The notes below the pieces were generated by a model. It was not told where the DNA came from. It was given only the letters and a program-made list of their open reading frames with translations, and made no database searches. Positions 17,896 through 25,214 of a stretch of 44,385 nt of DNA are shown here, in pieces. Position 1 is the first letter of the stretch, and each line of letters begins with the position of its first letter. The stretch is from positions 1 through 44,385 of the forward strand of contig JANLHZ010000184.1 in the NCBI GenBank assembly GCA_024653775.1, given 5' to 3'. This DNA is from Planctomycetota bacterium. Lineage in GTDB: Bacteria > Planctomycetota > UBA8742 > JACQVU01 > JANLHZ01. The position numbers and the translations under genes were made by a program.

Positions 17896-18765
17896 ATGAA
17901 GTTCGTAGCCGCAATTCTATTCGCAAGTCTGATTTTCGGAACCACTTTCGTCTATATCGACACGAAAGATCGTCTGGACGATCTCGCGCTGAAAATAGAC
18001 GGTCTCGAGTCGAGCCTCGCTTTGATTGCGAGCGCAAGGGATTCCACAGCTGAAACGCAGCCCGCTGAAGAACCGGAGAGAGTTCGAATCCGCGAACCTT
18101 TTTCGGAAACCGGCGTTTCATCGTCGTCGGCATTGGAAAACAGCGCTCGCGACGATAGTAGGGTATCGCGCTCGATCGACAACCTCTCGGAAAGCGTCGA
18201 TAACCTCGTGACCACCGTCGGAGGCATCGAAAGCAGACTCTCCGACGTCGAACGCAGAGTCCACGGAGTCGATTCCGAGGTGGATTCGCTGATGGTGTAC
18301 CGCGACGATCTCGAAGCGCAGCGGGAAGAGCAGGCGCGGGACGAGCGATTCCGCTCTGAGTGGAAGGACCTCAGCCCCGAGGACCGCCAGCTTCGCGCGG
18401 AAGAGGAGAAGGAGAGTTACGTCCGCAGAATCGATCGCAACATCCAGACTTACGAATGGCTGATGGAGCAGACTCTCGACGACAATCAGAAGGAACGCGT
18501 TCGCGAGATGATGGAAAAACAGTACGACGTTCGCTACGAGTATCTGATCGGCGCGCTCGATCGCGGCGAGGAGATCAGCTATCAGGACGCTCGGAAGTAC
18601 GCGTTCGAGCAGATGAATCGCGAAGTCGCGACGGTTCTCAACTTCGAGCAGATGAAAGCCTGGGAGGAATGGTTGTTCATGGACGATCAGGCTCAGCGTC
18701 AGCGGTATCAGCAGCGCCAGCAGGCTGCCGACGGAAATCAGATGAACCCCCGCGGCGGCGGCTGA
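17896..18765 (+). CDS. Membrane-anchored coiled-coil protein of unknown function
   Basis: 289 residues from ATG 17896; an earlier in-frame ATG lies inside the tRNA and is rejected. An N-terminal hydrophobic segment (about 2-20, FVAAILFASLIFGTTFVYI) is followed by heptad-rich stretches (about 25-55 and 95-150, with repeated DNLSESVDNLV-type heptads). A highly charged helical region follows (about 150-265), and the tail is Gln-rich. No enzyme motif was seen. It is probably a bitopic protein with a long helical periplasmic or cytoplasmic domain. There is no ribosome site except tRNA sequence, so translation may depend on cleavage of the tRNA 3' end, giving a nearly leaderless message (inference). 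Confidence 0.8.
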   Translation: MKFVAAILFASLIFGTTFVYIDTKDRLDDLALKIDGLESSLALIASARDSTAETQPAEEPERVRIREPFSETGVSSSSALENSARDDSRVSRSIDNLSESVDNLVTTVGGIESRLSDVERRVHGVDSEVDSLMVYRDDLEAQREEQARDERFRSEWKDLSPEDRQLRAEEEKESYVRRIDRNIQTYEWLMEQTLDDNQKERVREMMEKQYDVRYEYLIGALDRGEEISYQDARKYAFEQMNREVATVLNFEQMKAWEEWLFMDDQAQRQRYQQRQQAADGNQMNPRGGG

Positions 18766-19397
18766 CGCGATTTTTGATCCACGATTCCGCCTGCGCCGGT
18801 TGCTAAGAGTTCGACGAACCACGGCAGAAAAGTCTCGAAACGTGGTCGCGTTGGGGTTGCACGGGCATCCTGCCAGTGGTTTCTCGGACGATGGCGAAAG
18901 TGCCACCTCGTTCACCGATCACCAGCATTAAATATGCCTTTAAGTATCATACGTTTTTTGTAAAAATGTATGGACAGATTTCTCAGCAAAAACTGCCTTT
19001 GTGAAAGTGCCAGGGACGTTCAGATTCGACGATGTTCGCCGAACCGACACGCCGGCTGTCGTGCCTGGTGTGCTGTAAATAACGCTTCGTTTAGAATCCC
19101 TTCTCCCACCGGGAGCGCACCTCGTGTGACAGGTGCCCGAAGGGCGGATGAGGGCGATTCAAAGAGTTTGTGTGCTACGATTCGCCCTTACCCCGTCCCG
19201 CCGCACGAGGTGTGCTCCCGTGGGGAGAGGGAGCATTGTTTCGACGTTTATTTACAAGACAGCACACTAGCAACGTTTCCGGCAGGTCCGCCGCGCAGTT
19301 GCGCGATCTGTAGCGACTCCAGGCTCTTCGAACAATCGATAACGTTTAAAGACTTCGTCTTTGTGTGCGCGGGCGCGAGCGGAGATAATAGGGTTGT
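18766..19397. other. Repeat-filled intergenic region
   Basis: No credible gene is present. On the minus strand near 18860-18885 is CTGGCAGGATGCCCGTG, a degenerate relative of the REP hairpin seen at 2.8, 13.4 and 25.2 kb. Near 19001-19015 is AAAGTGCCAGGGAC, similar to the palindrome before mnmG. An inverted repeat lies at 19098-19233. Open frames here lack ribosome sites and overlap these repeats. Confidence 0.5.
19098..19233. repeat. Long imperfect inverted repeat, REP/BIME-like
   Basis: The left arm 19098-19126 and right arm 19204-19233 are imperfect complements over about 28 bases (CCACCGGGAGCGCACCTCGTG against CACGAGGTGTGCTCCCGTGG). The loop contains a second pairing of GAGGGCGA with TCGCCCTT. 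CCCTCTCCC-type arms are typical of dispersed bacterial palindromes. It could also act as a transcription or mRNA-stability element upstream of the epimerase gene. Confidence 0.7.
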
Positions 19398-20369
19398 ATG
19401 GAATCGAAATTCGATAAACTCGTGCGCAAAAAAGTTCTCGTCACCGGAGGTTTCGGCTTCATCGGTAGCCATCTCGTCGACCGTCTGCTCGGTCTCGGAT
19501 GCCGGGTGCGGGTGTTCGACAATCTTTCGACGGGATTCGAGGCGAACCTTTCGCACGCCAGAGGAAAATTCGAAAGCGTCATCGGCGATCTGCGCGATCT
19601 GATGAGCCTTCGAAACGCTACCCGTGGTTGCGATTACGTGTTCCACCTCGCGGCGCTCAATTCCGTTGTGCGCTCGATCGACGATCCTCTCAGCACGATC
19701 GAGGTGAACGTCACGGGCACCGCTAACATCCTCGAAGCCGCGCGGGAGGCGAAGGCGAAGCGAGTGATCTTCTCAAGCTCGTCGAGCGTCTACGGCGATT
19801 CGAAGGAACTCGTCAAATCCGAGGCGGTGCGCGGAAGGACGCTTTCGCCCTACGCGCTGACGCAGTACATTGGCGAGGAACTCTGCCACCAGTGGCATCT
19901 CCATTACGGACTTCAGTCGGTGTCGCTCCGCTACTTCAACGTGTTCGGGCCGCGGCAGTCGAAGACGAGCGCCTACGCCGCGGTGATTCCGAGGATCATC
20001 GAAGCCATCGAAACGGGGGGGACGTTCACGATTTTCGGCGATGGCCTGCAGAGCCGGGATTTCACTCCCGTGGCGAACGTCGTCCTCGGAAACCTCCTCG
20101 CGGCGGTGAGCGACAATGTCCGCGGCGGCGAGATATTGAACGTCGCACTCGGCAAAACGATTTCCCTCCTGGAGTTGATCGCGAAAATCGAGACCATCGC
20201 GCAAAAAAAATTGAAGGTCGTTTTCGCGCCGGAGAGAAAGGGCGACGTCCGGAACTCGAAAGCCGATATCTCCCTTGCGTCGGGGATTTTGGGGTACAGC
20301 CCGATCATAACGCTGGACGAAGGGCTGCGCGAACTCGTGAGCCAGCGCGGATCGAATCCGAAACCCTGA
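19398..20369 (+). CDS. NAD-dependent epimerase/dehydratase-like protein (extended SDR), altered active site
   Basis: 323 residues, like GalE or WbpP-type nucleotide-sugar epimerases that remodel UDP-sugars for surface polysaccharide. The NAD-binding motif is VTGGFGFIGSHLVDRL (residues 15-30), with FDNLSTG after it, HLAALNSV (83-90), SSSSSVYGDS (126-135), and the substrate-region RYFNVFGPRQ. The catalytic motif should be YxxxK but reads YALTQ (Tyr152, Gln156; codon CAG), so the conserved lysine is missing. RDFTPVANV and the C-terminal strand are normal. It may be inactive, be adapted to another reaction, or use another residue. The neighbouring PilZ gene starts 85 bases downstream on the same strand, and co-transcription is possible. 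Confidence 0.88.
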   Translation: MESKFDKLVRKKVLVTGGFGFIGSHLVDRLLGLGCRVRVFDNLSTGFEANLSHARGKFESVIGDLRDLMSLRNATRGCDYVFHLAALNSVVRSIDDPLSTIEVNVTGTANILEAAREAKAKRVIFSSSSSVYGDSKELVKSEAVRGRTLSPYALTQYIGEELCHQWHLHYGLQSVSLRYFNVFGPRQSKTSAYAAVIPRIIEAIETGGTFTIFGDGLQSRDFTPVANVVLGNLLAAVSDNVRGGEILNVALGKTISLLELIAKIETIAQKKLKVVFAPERKGDVRNSKADISLASGILGYSPIITLDEGLRELVSQRGSNPKP

Positions 20370-20453
20370 TATTTCGGCTTAAGTTCGCGGGGTATTTTTT
20401 CGAAATCTTCAGCGAGGAATGGACCTGATTCCGACTTCGCCGGAGGAAATTAC

Positions 20454-21230
20454 ATGTCAAATCTCAGAAGCGTTAGCGATTCGTTGCTCGATAAGGTGCT
20501 CGATGAGTGCGAGAAGGTTCGAACGGAAGTGTTCTTCCGGGCAAGCGACGACGGGGACATCGACTCCCTGTACCAGAGTTATCTTCTTTGCTACGAGCCG
20601 GGCGAGAGGCGAATCCTGATTCACATTCCGGAAGGCACCGCGCACATGCCGTTCCTTGCGAACGAGACGATCGACCTCACGATCCAGCTTGCGAACGTCG
20701 TGTACGCGCTCGAAGTGAAGTACATAGGCGAGTGGAGGAGCGTCGAAATCGGGAAAAGCTCGCTCCGGACCTTCGCCGTGACGCTGACGAACCACTGCTA
20801 CCGGATGCAGCGACGCGAGCACTTTCGAATCAACATGGCCGGAAGCGGCGGCTACGCTGCGAAACTCAGCACGATGATAGAGGACGACGCGATCGAGGTA
20901 GAAGGAATGATCTTCGACCTCTCCGCCGGCGGAGTTGCGATCCGCCTCGATCCGGGCGCGATGGACGACTTGGCGCTCTTCGAAGTAGGCGCGGACGCGA
21001 GCGTGATCTTCACCGTCAATCACAGCGAAGGCCCGATCGCGCTCGATTCGAAGGTTTCGCAGGTCCGCACCGTCAACGGACGTCACGCGCTTATCGCGCT
21101 CCAGTTCGACGACGAAACGCCCTCGGTCGTCCAGAGCCGGAATCTTTCCCGCGTCGGCTCGTTCGTGGCGTGGTACGATCGCGAACGGAGAACGCGCTTC
21201 CAGAACGAGCGCAAACGCCGGGCGGTGTGA
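20454..21230 (+). CDS. PilZ-domain c-di-GMP effector, YcgR-like
   Basis: 258 residues with two domains. The N-terminal half (about 10-120) has the split beta-barrel look of a YcgR-N domain. The C-terminal PilZ domain starts at MQRREHFRIN (about 118-127), supplying the RxxxR c-di-GMP motif, and continues with DLSAGGVAIRL, the D/NxSxxG motif. YcgR-type proteins bind cyclic di-GMP and slow the flagellar motor, which fits three flagellin genes in this window (inference from context). GGAGGAAATTAC precedes the start. The last 24 bases, including the stop, are repeated at 22401-22424, so the Toll-like/PIN cassette appears to have inserted at this gene's end. Confidence 0.9.
   Translation: MSNLRSVSDSLLDKVLDECEKVRTEVFFRASDDGDIDSLYQSYLLCYEPGERRILIHIPEGTAHMPFLANETIDLTIQLANVVYALEVKYIGEWRSVEIGKSSLRTFAVTLTNHCYRMQRREHFRINMAGSGGYAAKLSTMIEDDAIEVEGMIFDLSAGGVAIRLDPGAMDDLALFEVGADASVIFTVNHSEGPIALDSKVSQVRTVNGRHALIALQFDDETPSVVQSRNLSRVGSFVAWYDRERRTRFQNERKRRAV
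21207..21230 (+). repeat. Left direct repeat of the cassette (end of PilZ gene)
   Basis: A 24-base string encoding the last residues ERKRRAV and the stop of the PilZ gene. It matches 22401-22424 at 22 of 24 positions. The two differences are one silent (AAA/AAG) and one Ala/Val change. Confidence 0.85.
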
Positions 21231-21250
21231 AGAATGTCGATGTAATGGTT

Positions 21251-21280
21251 TTGAATGACACGTCGGTTTGGTGGTACAAT
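21251..21280 (+). promoter_or_regulatory. Probable sigma-70-type promoter of the cassette
   Basis: TTGAAT (21251-21256) and TACAAT (21275-21280) are separated by 18 bases, a fair match to TTGACA/TATAAT. It lies inside the left direct repeat and 44 bases before the first cassette gene, so the cassette would carry its own promoter. Confidence 0.55.
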
Positions 21281-21323
21281 TAAAGAGAAAATCTAATAAT
21301 CGCCTAACGGGATAACTCGATAT

Positions 21324-21830
21324 ATGCCTGCCACTATGAGAAGAACCACGAGACTGCCTGTGATATTCGTCTCGTATAATCCGAATTCAAAGCTCGAACA
21401 ATCTACCGCGTTCAGGCTGCAAACACTGGCGGCTCTTTATGGCGCGGAAGTTCGACTGCCTGATAGGTTTGGCGAGCCGTGGTTGAAAGACAGCACGAAG
21501 TCGAGGATCGACGAGTCAGATTACTACCTGTTGTTCTCGGATGGCGTATTATCTTCAGCGGTAGTGGCCGAACTCGATTACGCGGCTTCGAGAGGAATCC
21601 CCGTACACGTATTCTATACAAGAAAAGTCAAATACAAAAAAATCGACGGCGTGAATCAATGGTATTTCGATCCGTACAGCGCGAATTTAGGAGAGGCGAT
21701 CGACAAAGTTGTGTCTGAACCTCCGAGAAGCAGAAGACAGATTCGTGCGGATGGCGCGCTAAGGGCGATGGTTGGCATCGGTCTTGGAATGTTTGCACTC
21801 TGGCTATATACGCACAATGCTAAGAAGTGA
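21324..21830 (+). CDS. Toll/interleukin-receptor-fold-like protein with C-terminal membrane helix
   Basis: 168 residues. The first strand LPVIFVSYNP (11-20) resembles the opening strand of bacterial Toll/interleukin-receptor (TIR) folds. AEVRLPD follows as the second strand. The segment STKSRIDESDYYLLFSDG then leads to SSAVVAELDYAASRGIPVHVFY, where Glu83 sits where the NADase glutamate lies in active TIR domains. A hydrophobic helix at about 147-163 (MVGIGLGMFALWLY) ends the protein, so it is probably membrane-tethered. Bacterial TIR proteins often deplete NAD or make cyclic nucleotide signals in anti-phage defence. The fold assignment is by eye and moderate. The following PIN gene overlaps it by 14 bases, implying translational coupling. 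Base composition is visibly more AT-rich than the flanks. Confidence 0.6.
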   Translation: MPATMRRTTRLPVIFVSYNPNSKLEQSTAFRLQTLAALYGAEVRLPDRFGEPWLKDSTKSRIDESDYYLLFSDGVLSSAVVAELDYAASRGIPVHVFYTRKVKYKKIDGVNQWYFDPYSANLGEAIDKVVSEPPRSRRQIRADGALRAMVGIGLGMFALWLYTHNAKK

Positions 21831-22359
21831 CAGTATCGCTATCGTCGATACAACCCTGCTTAACGCTTTCTATTACATGGACAATCTGCGCCTTCTGGCT
21901 CAGATTTTTTCAACGGTACTCGTGCCAATGGAAGTTGAAAAGGAGTTTTGCATCAATGCCGAAAAGAGGCATCGTTTCCTGATCAACGCCTATGCGAATT
22001 TTCTGTGGTTGCAGAAATGTACGGCAGACCAGAAAACTGTATTCGATCTCTTGAAGGAAGGTTTGAACGGAGGAGAGTCGGAGACGATTTCCCAACAAAG
22101 ATCATTATCCACTCTGATGGACGAATCTTCACTCACTATCATTCTCGACGACAGGTTCGCCAGAAAATGCGCTGAACGGATGGGACTACGATTCAAAGGG
22201 ACGCTTCGAATCATTGCCATCCTTCACTTTCAGGGATACCTCGATTATTGGAAATCGGTCAAGACGCTTCAGACCAATAAACAGCACTTTGGCAAGAAGA
22301 TCGCGTCAGAGGTTTTTGAATCCGAGAAAGAAAAATTTCTCCGCGGGTTGTCCGATTAA
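21817..22359 (+). CDS. PIN-domain ribonuclease-like protein (DUF3368 type)
   Basis: 180 residues from the ATG at 21817; an upstream in-frame ATG at 21772 lies deep inside the previous gene. The first strand and acidic residue are IVDTTLLNAF, then a Val-Pro turn and Glu (VLVPMEVEKEF), GGESETI in the middle, and ILDDRFARKCAERMGLRFKG near 120-140. This is the usual order of acidic metal ligands in PIN nucleases of the DUF3368 class, which normally serve as toxins with a UPF0175 antitoxin. No such antitoxin is present; its partner here is the Toll-like membrane protein that overlaps its start. It may be the nuclease arm of a defence or toxin pair (inference). Confidence 0.75.
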   Translation: MLRSDSIAIVDTTLLNAFYYMDNLRLLAQIFSTVLVPMEVEKEFCINAEKRHRFLINAYANFLWLQKCTADQKTVFDLLKEGLNGGESETISQQRSLSTLMDESSLTIILDDRFARKCAERMGLRFKGTLRIIAILHFQGYLDYWKSVKTLQTNKQHFGKKIASEVFESEKEKFLRGLSD

Positions 22360-22400
22360 TCGATATCTGGTCCATTTCGAGGCTGAAACCTGCTCATTAA

Positions 22401-22424
22401 GAGCGCAAGCGCCGGGTGGTGTGA
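22401..22424 (+). repeat. Right direct repeat of the cassette
   Basis: Matches 21207-21230 at 22 of 24 bases and still reads as ERKRRVV plus a stop, as though it were the original 3' end of the PilZ gene displaced by the insert. It ends 11 bases before the argG stop codon. Confidence 0.85.
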
Positions 22425-22435
22425 GTCGCGCGGGG

Positions 22436-23638
22436 TCAGTCGCCATCGCGCTGGTCTTCCGCGTCGTGGGAATGGAGTGATGCGAGATAATCATGCGCGT
22501 CAGTGTCGGCGAGGAAGAACGGATCGACGCCGCTTCGGAAAGTGCGCGGATTGTAGAGGCTTAACTGGCTCTTCTTGCCTGTGACGATCGCCTGGCCTTT
22601 GTAGAGCTTTACGACCACCACGCCCGTCACGAACTCGGTTATCCGTTTGAAGAGTTCGTCTAGCGCCTCGCGAAGTTCGTTGAACCATAGCCCGCTGTGA
22701 ACGAGTTCCGCGTACTTCGCGCTGCATATCCCCTTGAACTGTCGTGCCGACCTCGAAACGGTAATCTCCTCGAGCGCCCGGCGGGCCTTGTACAGAATCA
22801 CCGCGCCTGGCATTTCGAAGAGCTTGCGCGTCTTTGTACCGTTGATCCGATCCTCGACCACGTCGTACCTTCCCACCGCGTGTCTTCCGCCGGCGGAATT
22901 CAGCGTGGTAACGAGTTCCAGCGCGGACATACGTTTCCCGTCGATGCCTACCGGAATTCCACCATGGAACTCGATCTCGATCGTCTCCGCCTTGTTCGGC
23001 GCCTTCTCGGGCGAAACCGTCAGAATGAAAAGATCCTCCGAAGGCTCCTGGCTCGGATCGACGACCGTCCGGAACTCCACGACCCTGCCCCAGACGTTGC
23101 TGTCGATGCTGAGAAGATCGTCCCGGCGCTTCTGATACTGAATCCCGAACTTCTGCGCTTCGTCGAGAAGCTCCTCCCGCGTTTTGTAGCGCCAGTTGTC
23201 GAGGGGATTGATCACGATCAAATCCGGCGCGAGTCCTTTGACGGTATTTTCAAACCTGCGCGCGTCGTTCCCGCTCGGCGTCGAACAATGCGCGATATAA
23301 CGAATTCCCTGCTCTCGCGCCAGATCGACAAGCTCCGACACGATCAGAGGCCGCGAGAGAGCCGCGGAGAGAAGGTCGAAAGTCTGGTACGCGGCGTCTG
23401 CCCGGAGCGCGGAAAACGCGTAGTCGGTGAGAAGGACCTCCTTCAGGTCCGCAATGTGTGCGCTCTGTGCACCGCCGGAGGAATAGAGCGAATTTTCGCT
23501 CAGGGATTCGAGGTCCGACCCCTGACCGAGATCGGCGAGGAACGTCGTGACCTTGGCGTTCTTGCTGTATTTCAGCCAGTGGACGCCGAGCGCGGTTTCC
23601 AGCCCGCCGGAATAGGATAGCAATACCCTGTCGACCAT
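22436..23638 (-). CDS. argG: Argininosuccinate synthase, divergent
   Basis: 400 residues, normal length. The enzyme joins citrulline and aspartate using ATP in arginine synthesis. Family blocks are visible: the P-loop-like SYSGGLETA (8-16), ADLGQGSDLESL, ALRADAAY, SGNDARRFE, IDSNVWGRVVEF, GRYDVVEDRINGTKTRKLFE and VKLYKGQAIVTGKKS. Several positions differ from the common pattern: SGGLDTS reads SGGLETA, and GKGNDQVRFE reads TPSGNDARRFE. It may be a fast-evolving true ArgG or a paralogue with changed substrate. AAAGGG lies just before the ATG. No other arginine gene is nearby. Confidence 0.85.
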   Translation of the reverse strand: MVDRVLLSYSGGLETALGVHWLKYSKNAKVTTFLADLGQGSDLESLSENSLYSSGGAQSAHIADLKEVLLTDYAFSALRADAAYQTFDLLSAALSRPLIVSELVDLAREQGIRYIAHCSTPSGNDARRFENTVKGLAPDLIVINPLDNWRYKTREELLDEAQKFGIQYQKRRDDLLSIDSNVWGRVVEFRTVVDPSQEPSEDLFILTVSPEKAPNKAETIEIEFHGGIPVGIDGKRMSALELVTTLNSAGGRHAVGRYDVVEDRINGTKTRKLFEMPGAVILYKARRALEEITVSRSARQFKGICSAKYAELVHSGLWFNELREALDELFKRITEFVTGVVVVKLYKGQAIVTGKKSQLSLYNPRTFRSGVDPFFLADTDAHDYLASLHSHDAEDQRDGD

Positions 23639-23867
23639 AAACCCTTTCCGCTACAGTCCGGAGCCGGGAACTCCAGACAATCATCTATATAATTTTAACC
23701 GTCGGTGTTTTAACAGATTCCTAAAAACATTTGTTCAGGATAGTGAAAGAGGTCACAAATTTCGGAGTTTGTAACTTTTCACACAAGCGTTTGCTGAATC
23801 GTAATCGAATCCTGGCTTACTACCTCGGGTTTCCCTTCCGAAGTAAACGATCTATATAGTTACATCG

Positions 23868-23894
23868 GTGTTTTCGACTTGTGAGTCAAAACAC
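23868..23894. terminator. Hairpin between argG and moxR
   Basis: GTGTTTT(C)GACT pairs with AGTCAAAACAC, an 11-bp stem with one bulge and a TGTG loop, lying 31 bases beyond the moxR stop. There is no clear U-run on the minus strand, so it is a possible 3'-end hairpin for moxR rather than a classic terminator. The rest of 23639-23924 is AT-rich and probably carries the argG promoter. Confidence 0.45.
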
Positions 23895-23924
23895 TTGTCT
23901 CTTTCTGAGAACGCATACAGAAAT

Positions 23925-24878
23925 TCAGTCGTCGAGTTTGACCGGCACGGGTTCCTTTTTCAGGATTTTCGAAATCACCCCTGCCGCGGTGATTCCCTGC
24001 AATCGCGACTGCGGTTTCAAAATGAGACGATGGCTCAAAACGAACGGCGCGACCGCCTTGATGTGGTCCGGCGTGACGAATTTCGAGTTCTCTACCATCG
24101 CAAGCGCCTGGCTCGCGCGCATCAGCGAGAGGCTGCCGCGGGGACTCGCGCCTAGGACGACGTCCGGAAAATCGCGGGTCGCTGTCGATATTCGCACTAT
24201 GTAGTCCTTCAGCGACGACGCGATATGCATCCTCCGGCAGAAGTTCTGAATCTCCGTTACCTCCCCGGCGCTGAGGACCGGGGAGAGGTTGTTGAGCGGA
24301 TCGTCGTGCTCGCGGGTTGTGAGAACGTTGACCTCCTGGTCGCGCTCCGGATAGCCGATGGAAATCTTGAGCATGAATCTGTCGAGCTGCGCTTCGGGCA
24401 GCGGGAAGGTTCCTTGCTGCTCGACGGGATTCGACGTTGCGACTACGAAGAAAAGTCCTTCGAGCGGATTCGGTATTCCATCGACGGAGACGGTGCGTTC
24501 CTCCATGCATTCGAGCAGCGCGCTCTGCGTTCTCGGAGTGGTACGGTTGATTTCATCCGCTAGAAGGACGTTGCAGAACACCGGACCTCTCTTGAACTCG
24601 AACTCGACTGTCTTCTGATTGAAGATGAGGCTTCCTGTTATGTCGAGCGGCAGCATATCCGGCGTGCACTGAATCCTCCTGAACGTGGCGCCGAGGCTCT
24701 TCGCGATGGATTTCGCGAGCATCGTCTTTCCGACGCCGGGGACGTCCTCGATGAGGAGGTGACCTCCGGAAAGGAGCGGAATCAGGGCGAGCTTGATCCT
24801 GGATTCCTTGCCGAGAAGGACGGAACCGAGCGCGGTCCGAAGTCGGTTCAGTTTTGCGAAAATTTCGTCGTGGTTCAT
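23925..24878 (-). CDS. MoxR-family AAA+ ATPase
   Basis: 317 residues, normal for MoxR chaperone-type ATPases that help assemble or activate partner proteins. Walker A is EDVPGVGKTMLAK (Lys51), Walker B is VLLADEINR (Asp108-Glu109), and sensor 1 and arginine-finger regions follow (ATSNPVEQQGTFPLPEAQLD, then GASPRGSLSLMRASQA). The usual neighbours, a DUF58/VWA protein and membrane VWA proteins, are not next to it; argG lies downstream on the same strand after 286 bases. GGGGAAAACGA precedes the start. Its client is therefore unknown here. Confidence 0.93.
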   Translation of the reverse strand: MNHDEIFAKLNRLRTALGSVLLGKESRIKLALIPLLSGGHLLIEDVPGVGKTMLAKSIAKSLGATFRRIQCTPDMLPLDITGSLIFNQKTVEFEFKRGPVFCNVLLADEINRTTPRTQSALLECMEERTVSVDGIPNPLEGLFFVVATSNPVEQQGTFPLPEAQLDRFMLKISIGYPERDQEVNVLTTREHDDPLNNLSPVLSAGEVTEIQNFCRRMHIASSLKDYIVRISTATRDFPDVVLGASPRGSLSLMRASQALAMVENSKFVTPDHIKAVAPFVLSHRLILKPQSRLQGITAAGVISKILKKEPVPVKLDD

Positions 24879-24910
24879 TCGTTTTCCCCGCGTGCGATAG
24901 CACGCAGAGG

Positions 24911-25105
24911 TTATCGCATTGGATCGTCGATTAAGGTCGCACTTCGCTCATCTTGATCCAGAGCGTTAAAGCTGAACAAGCGTCCGCAGTCTTCACATTG
25001 GTAATCCAGAGATAGTAAGCGGTCGCCCGGAACGATTTCAATGCCGATGATGAAATTAGATTCTATGCTATCGAGCAGGCATACGCGTCCTAAGCGTACC
25101 CGCAC
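24911..25105 (-). CDS. Possible small zinc-ribbon-like protein
   Basis: 64 residues from a GTG. The only notable motif is YQCEDCGRLFSF, a CxxC pair like half a zinc ribbon, preceded by strands (FIIGIEIVPGD). It sits between the large HEAT/TPR gene and moxR, on the same strand, ending 32 bases before the moxR start. No ribosome site is visible, and codon choice is less GC-biased at third positions than in the neighbours, so it may be spurious. I do not recognise a family. Confidence 0.33.
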   Translation of the reverse strand: MRVRLGRVCLLDSIESNFIIGIEIVPGDRLLSLDYQCEDCGRLFSFNALDQDERSATLIDDPMR

Positions 25106-25145
25106 GATATTTCAGCGTTCTTAGTGGCACATCCGCCATCGCCTA

Positions 25146-25206
25146 CCAGTGCGTGTCCGCACGCAGACAGACCCGCGATTTCACGGACAAGATGCCCGTG
25201 CCACGC
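25146..25206. repeat. REP-like hairpin, copy 3
   Basis: Hairpin GTGCG-TGTC-CGCAC (25149-25162) is followed at 25181-25204 by CACGGACAAGATGCCCGTGCCAC, which matches the second hairpin of the mnmG and 2.8-kb copies (loop AAGAT, trailing GTGxCAC). It lies just after the stop of the large HEAT/TPR gene. Confidence 0.65.
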
Positions 25207-25214
25207 GCGCGAGA

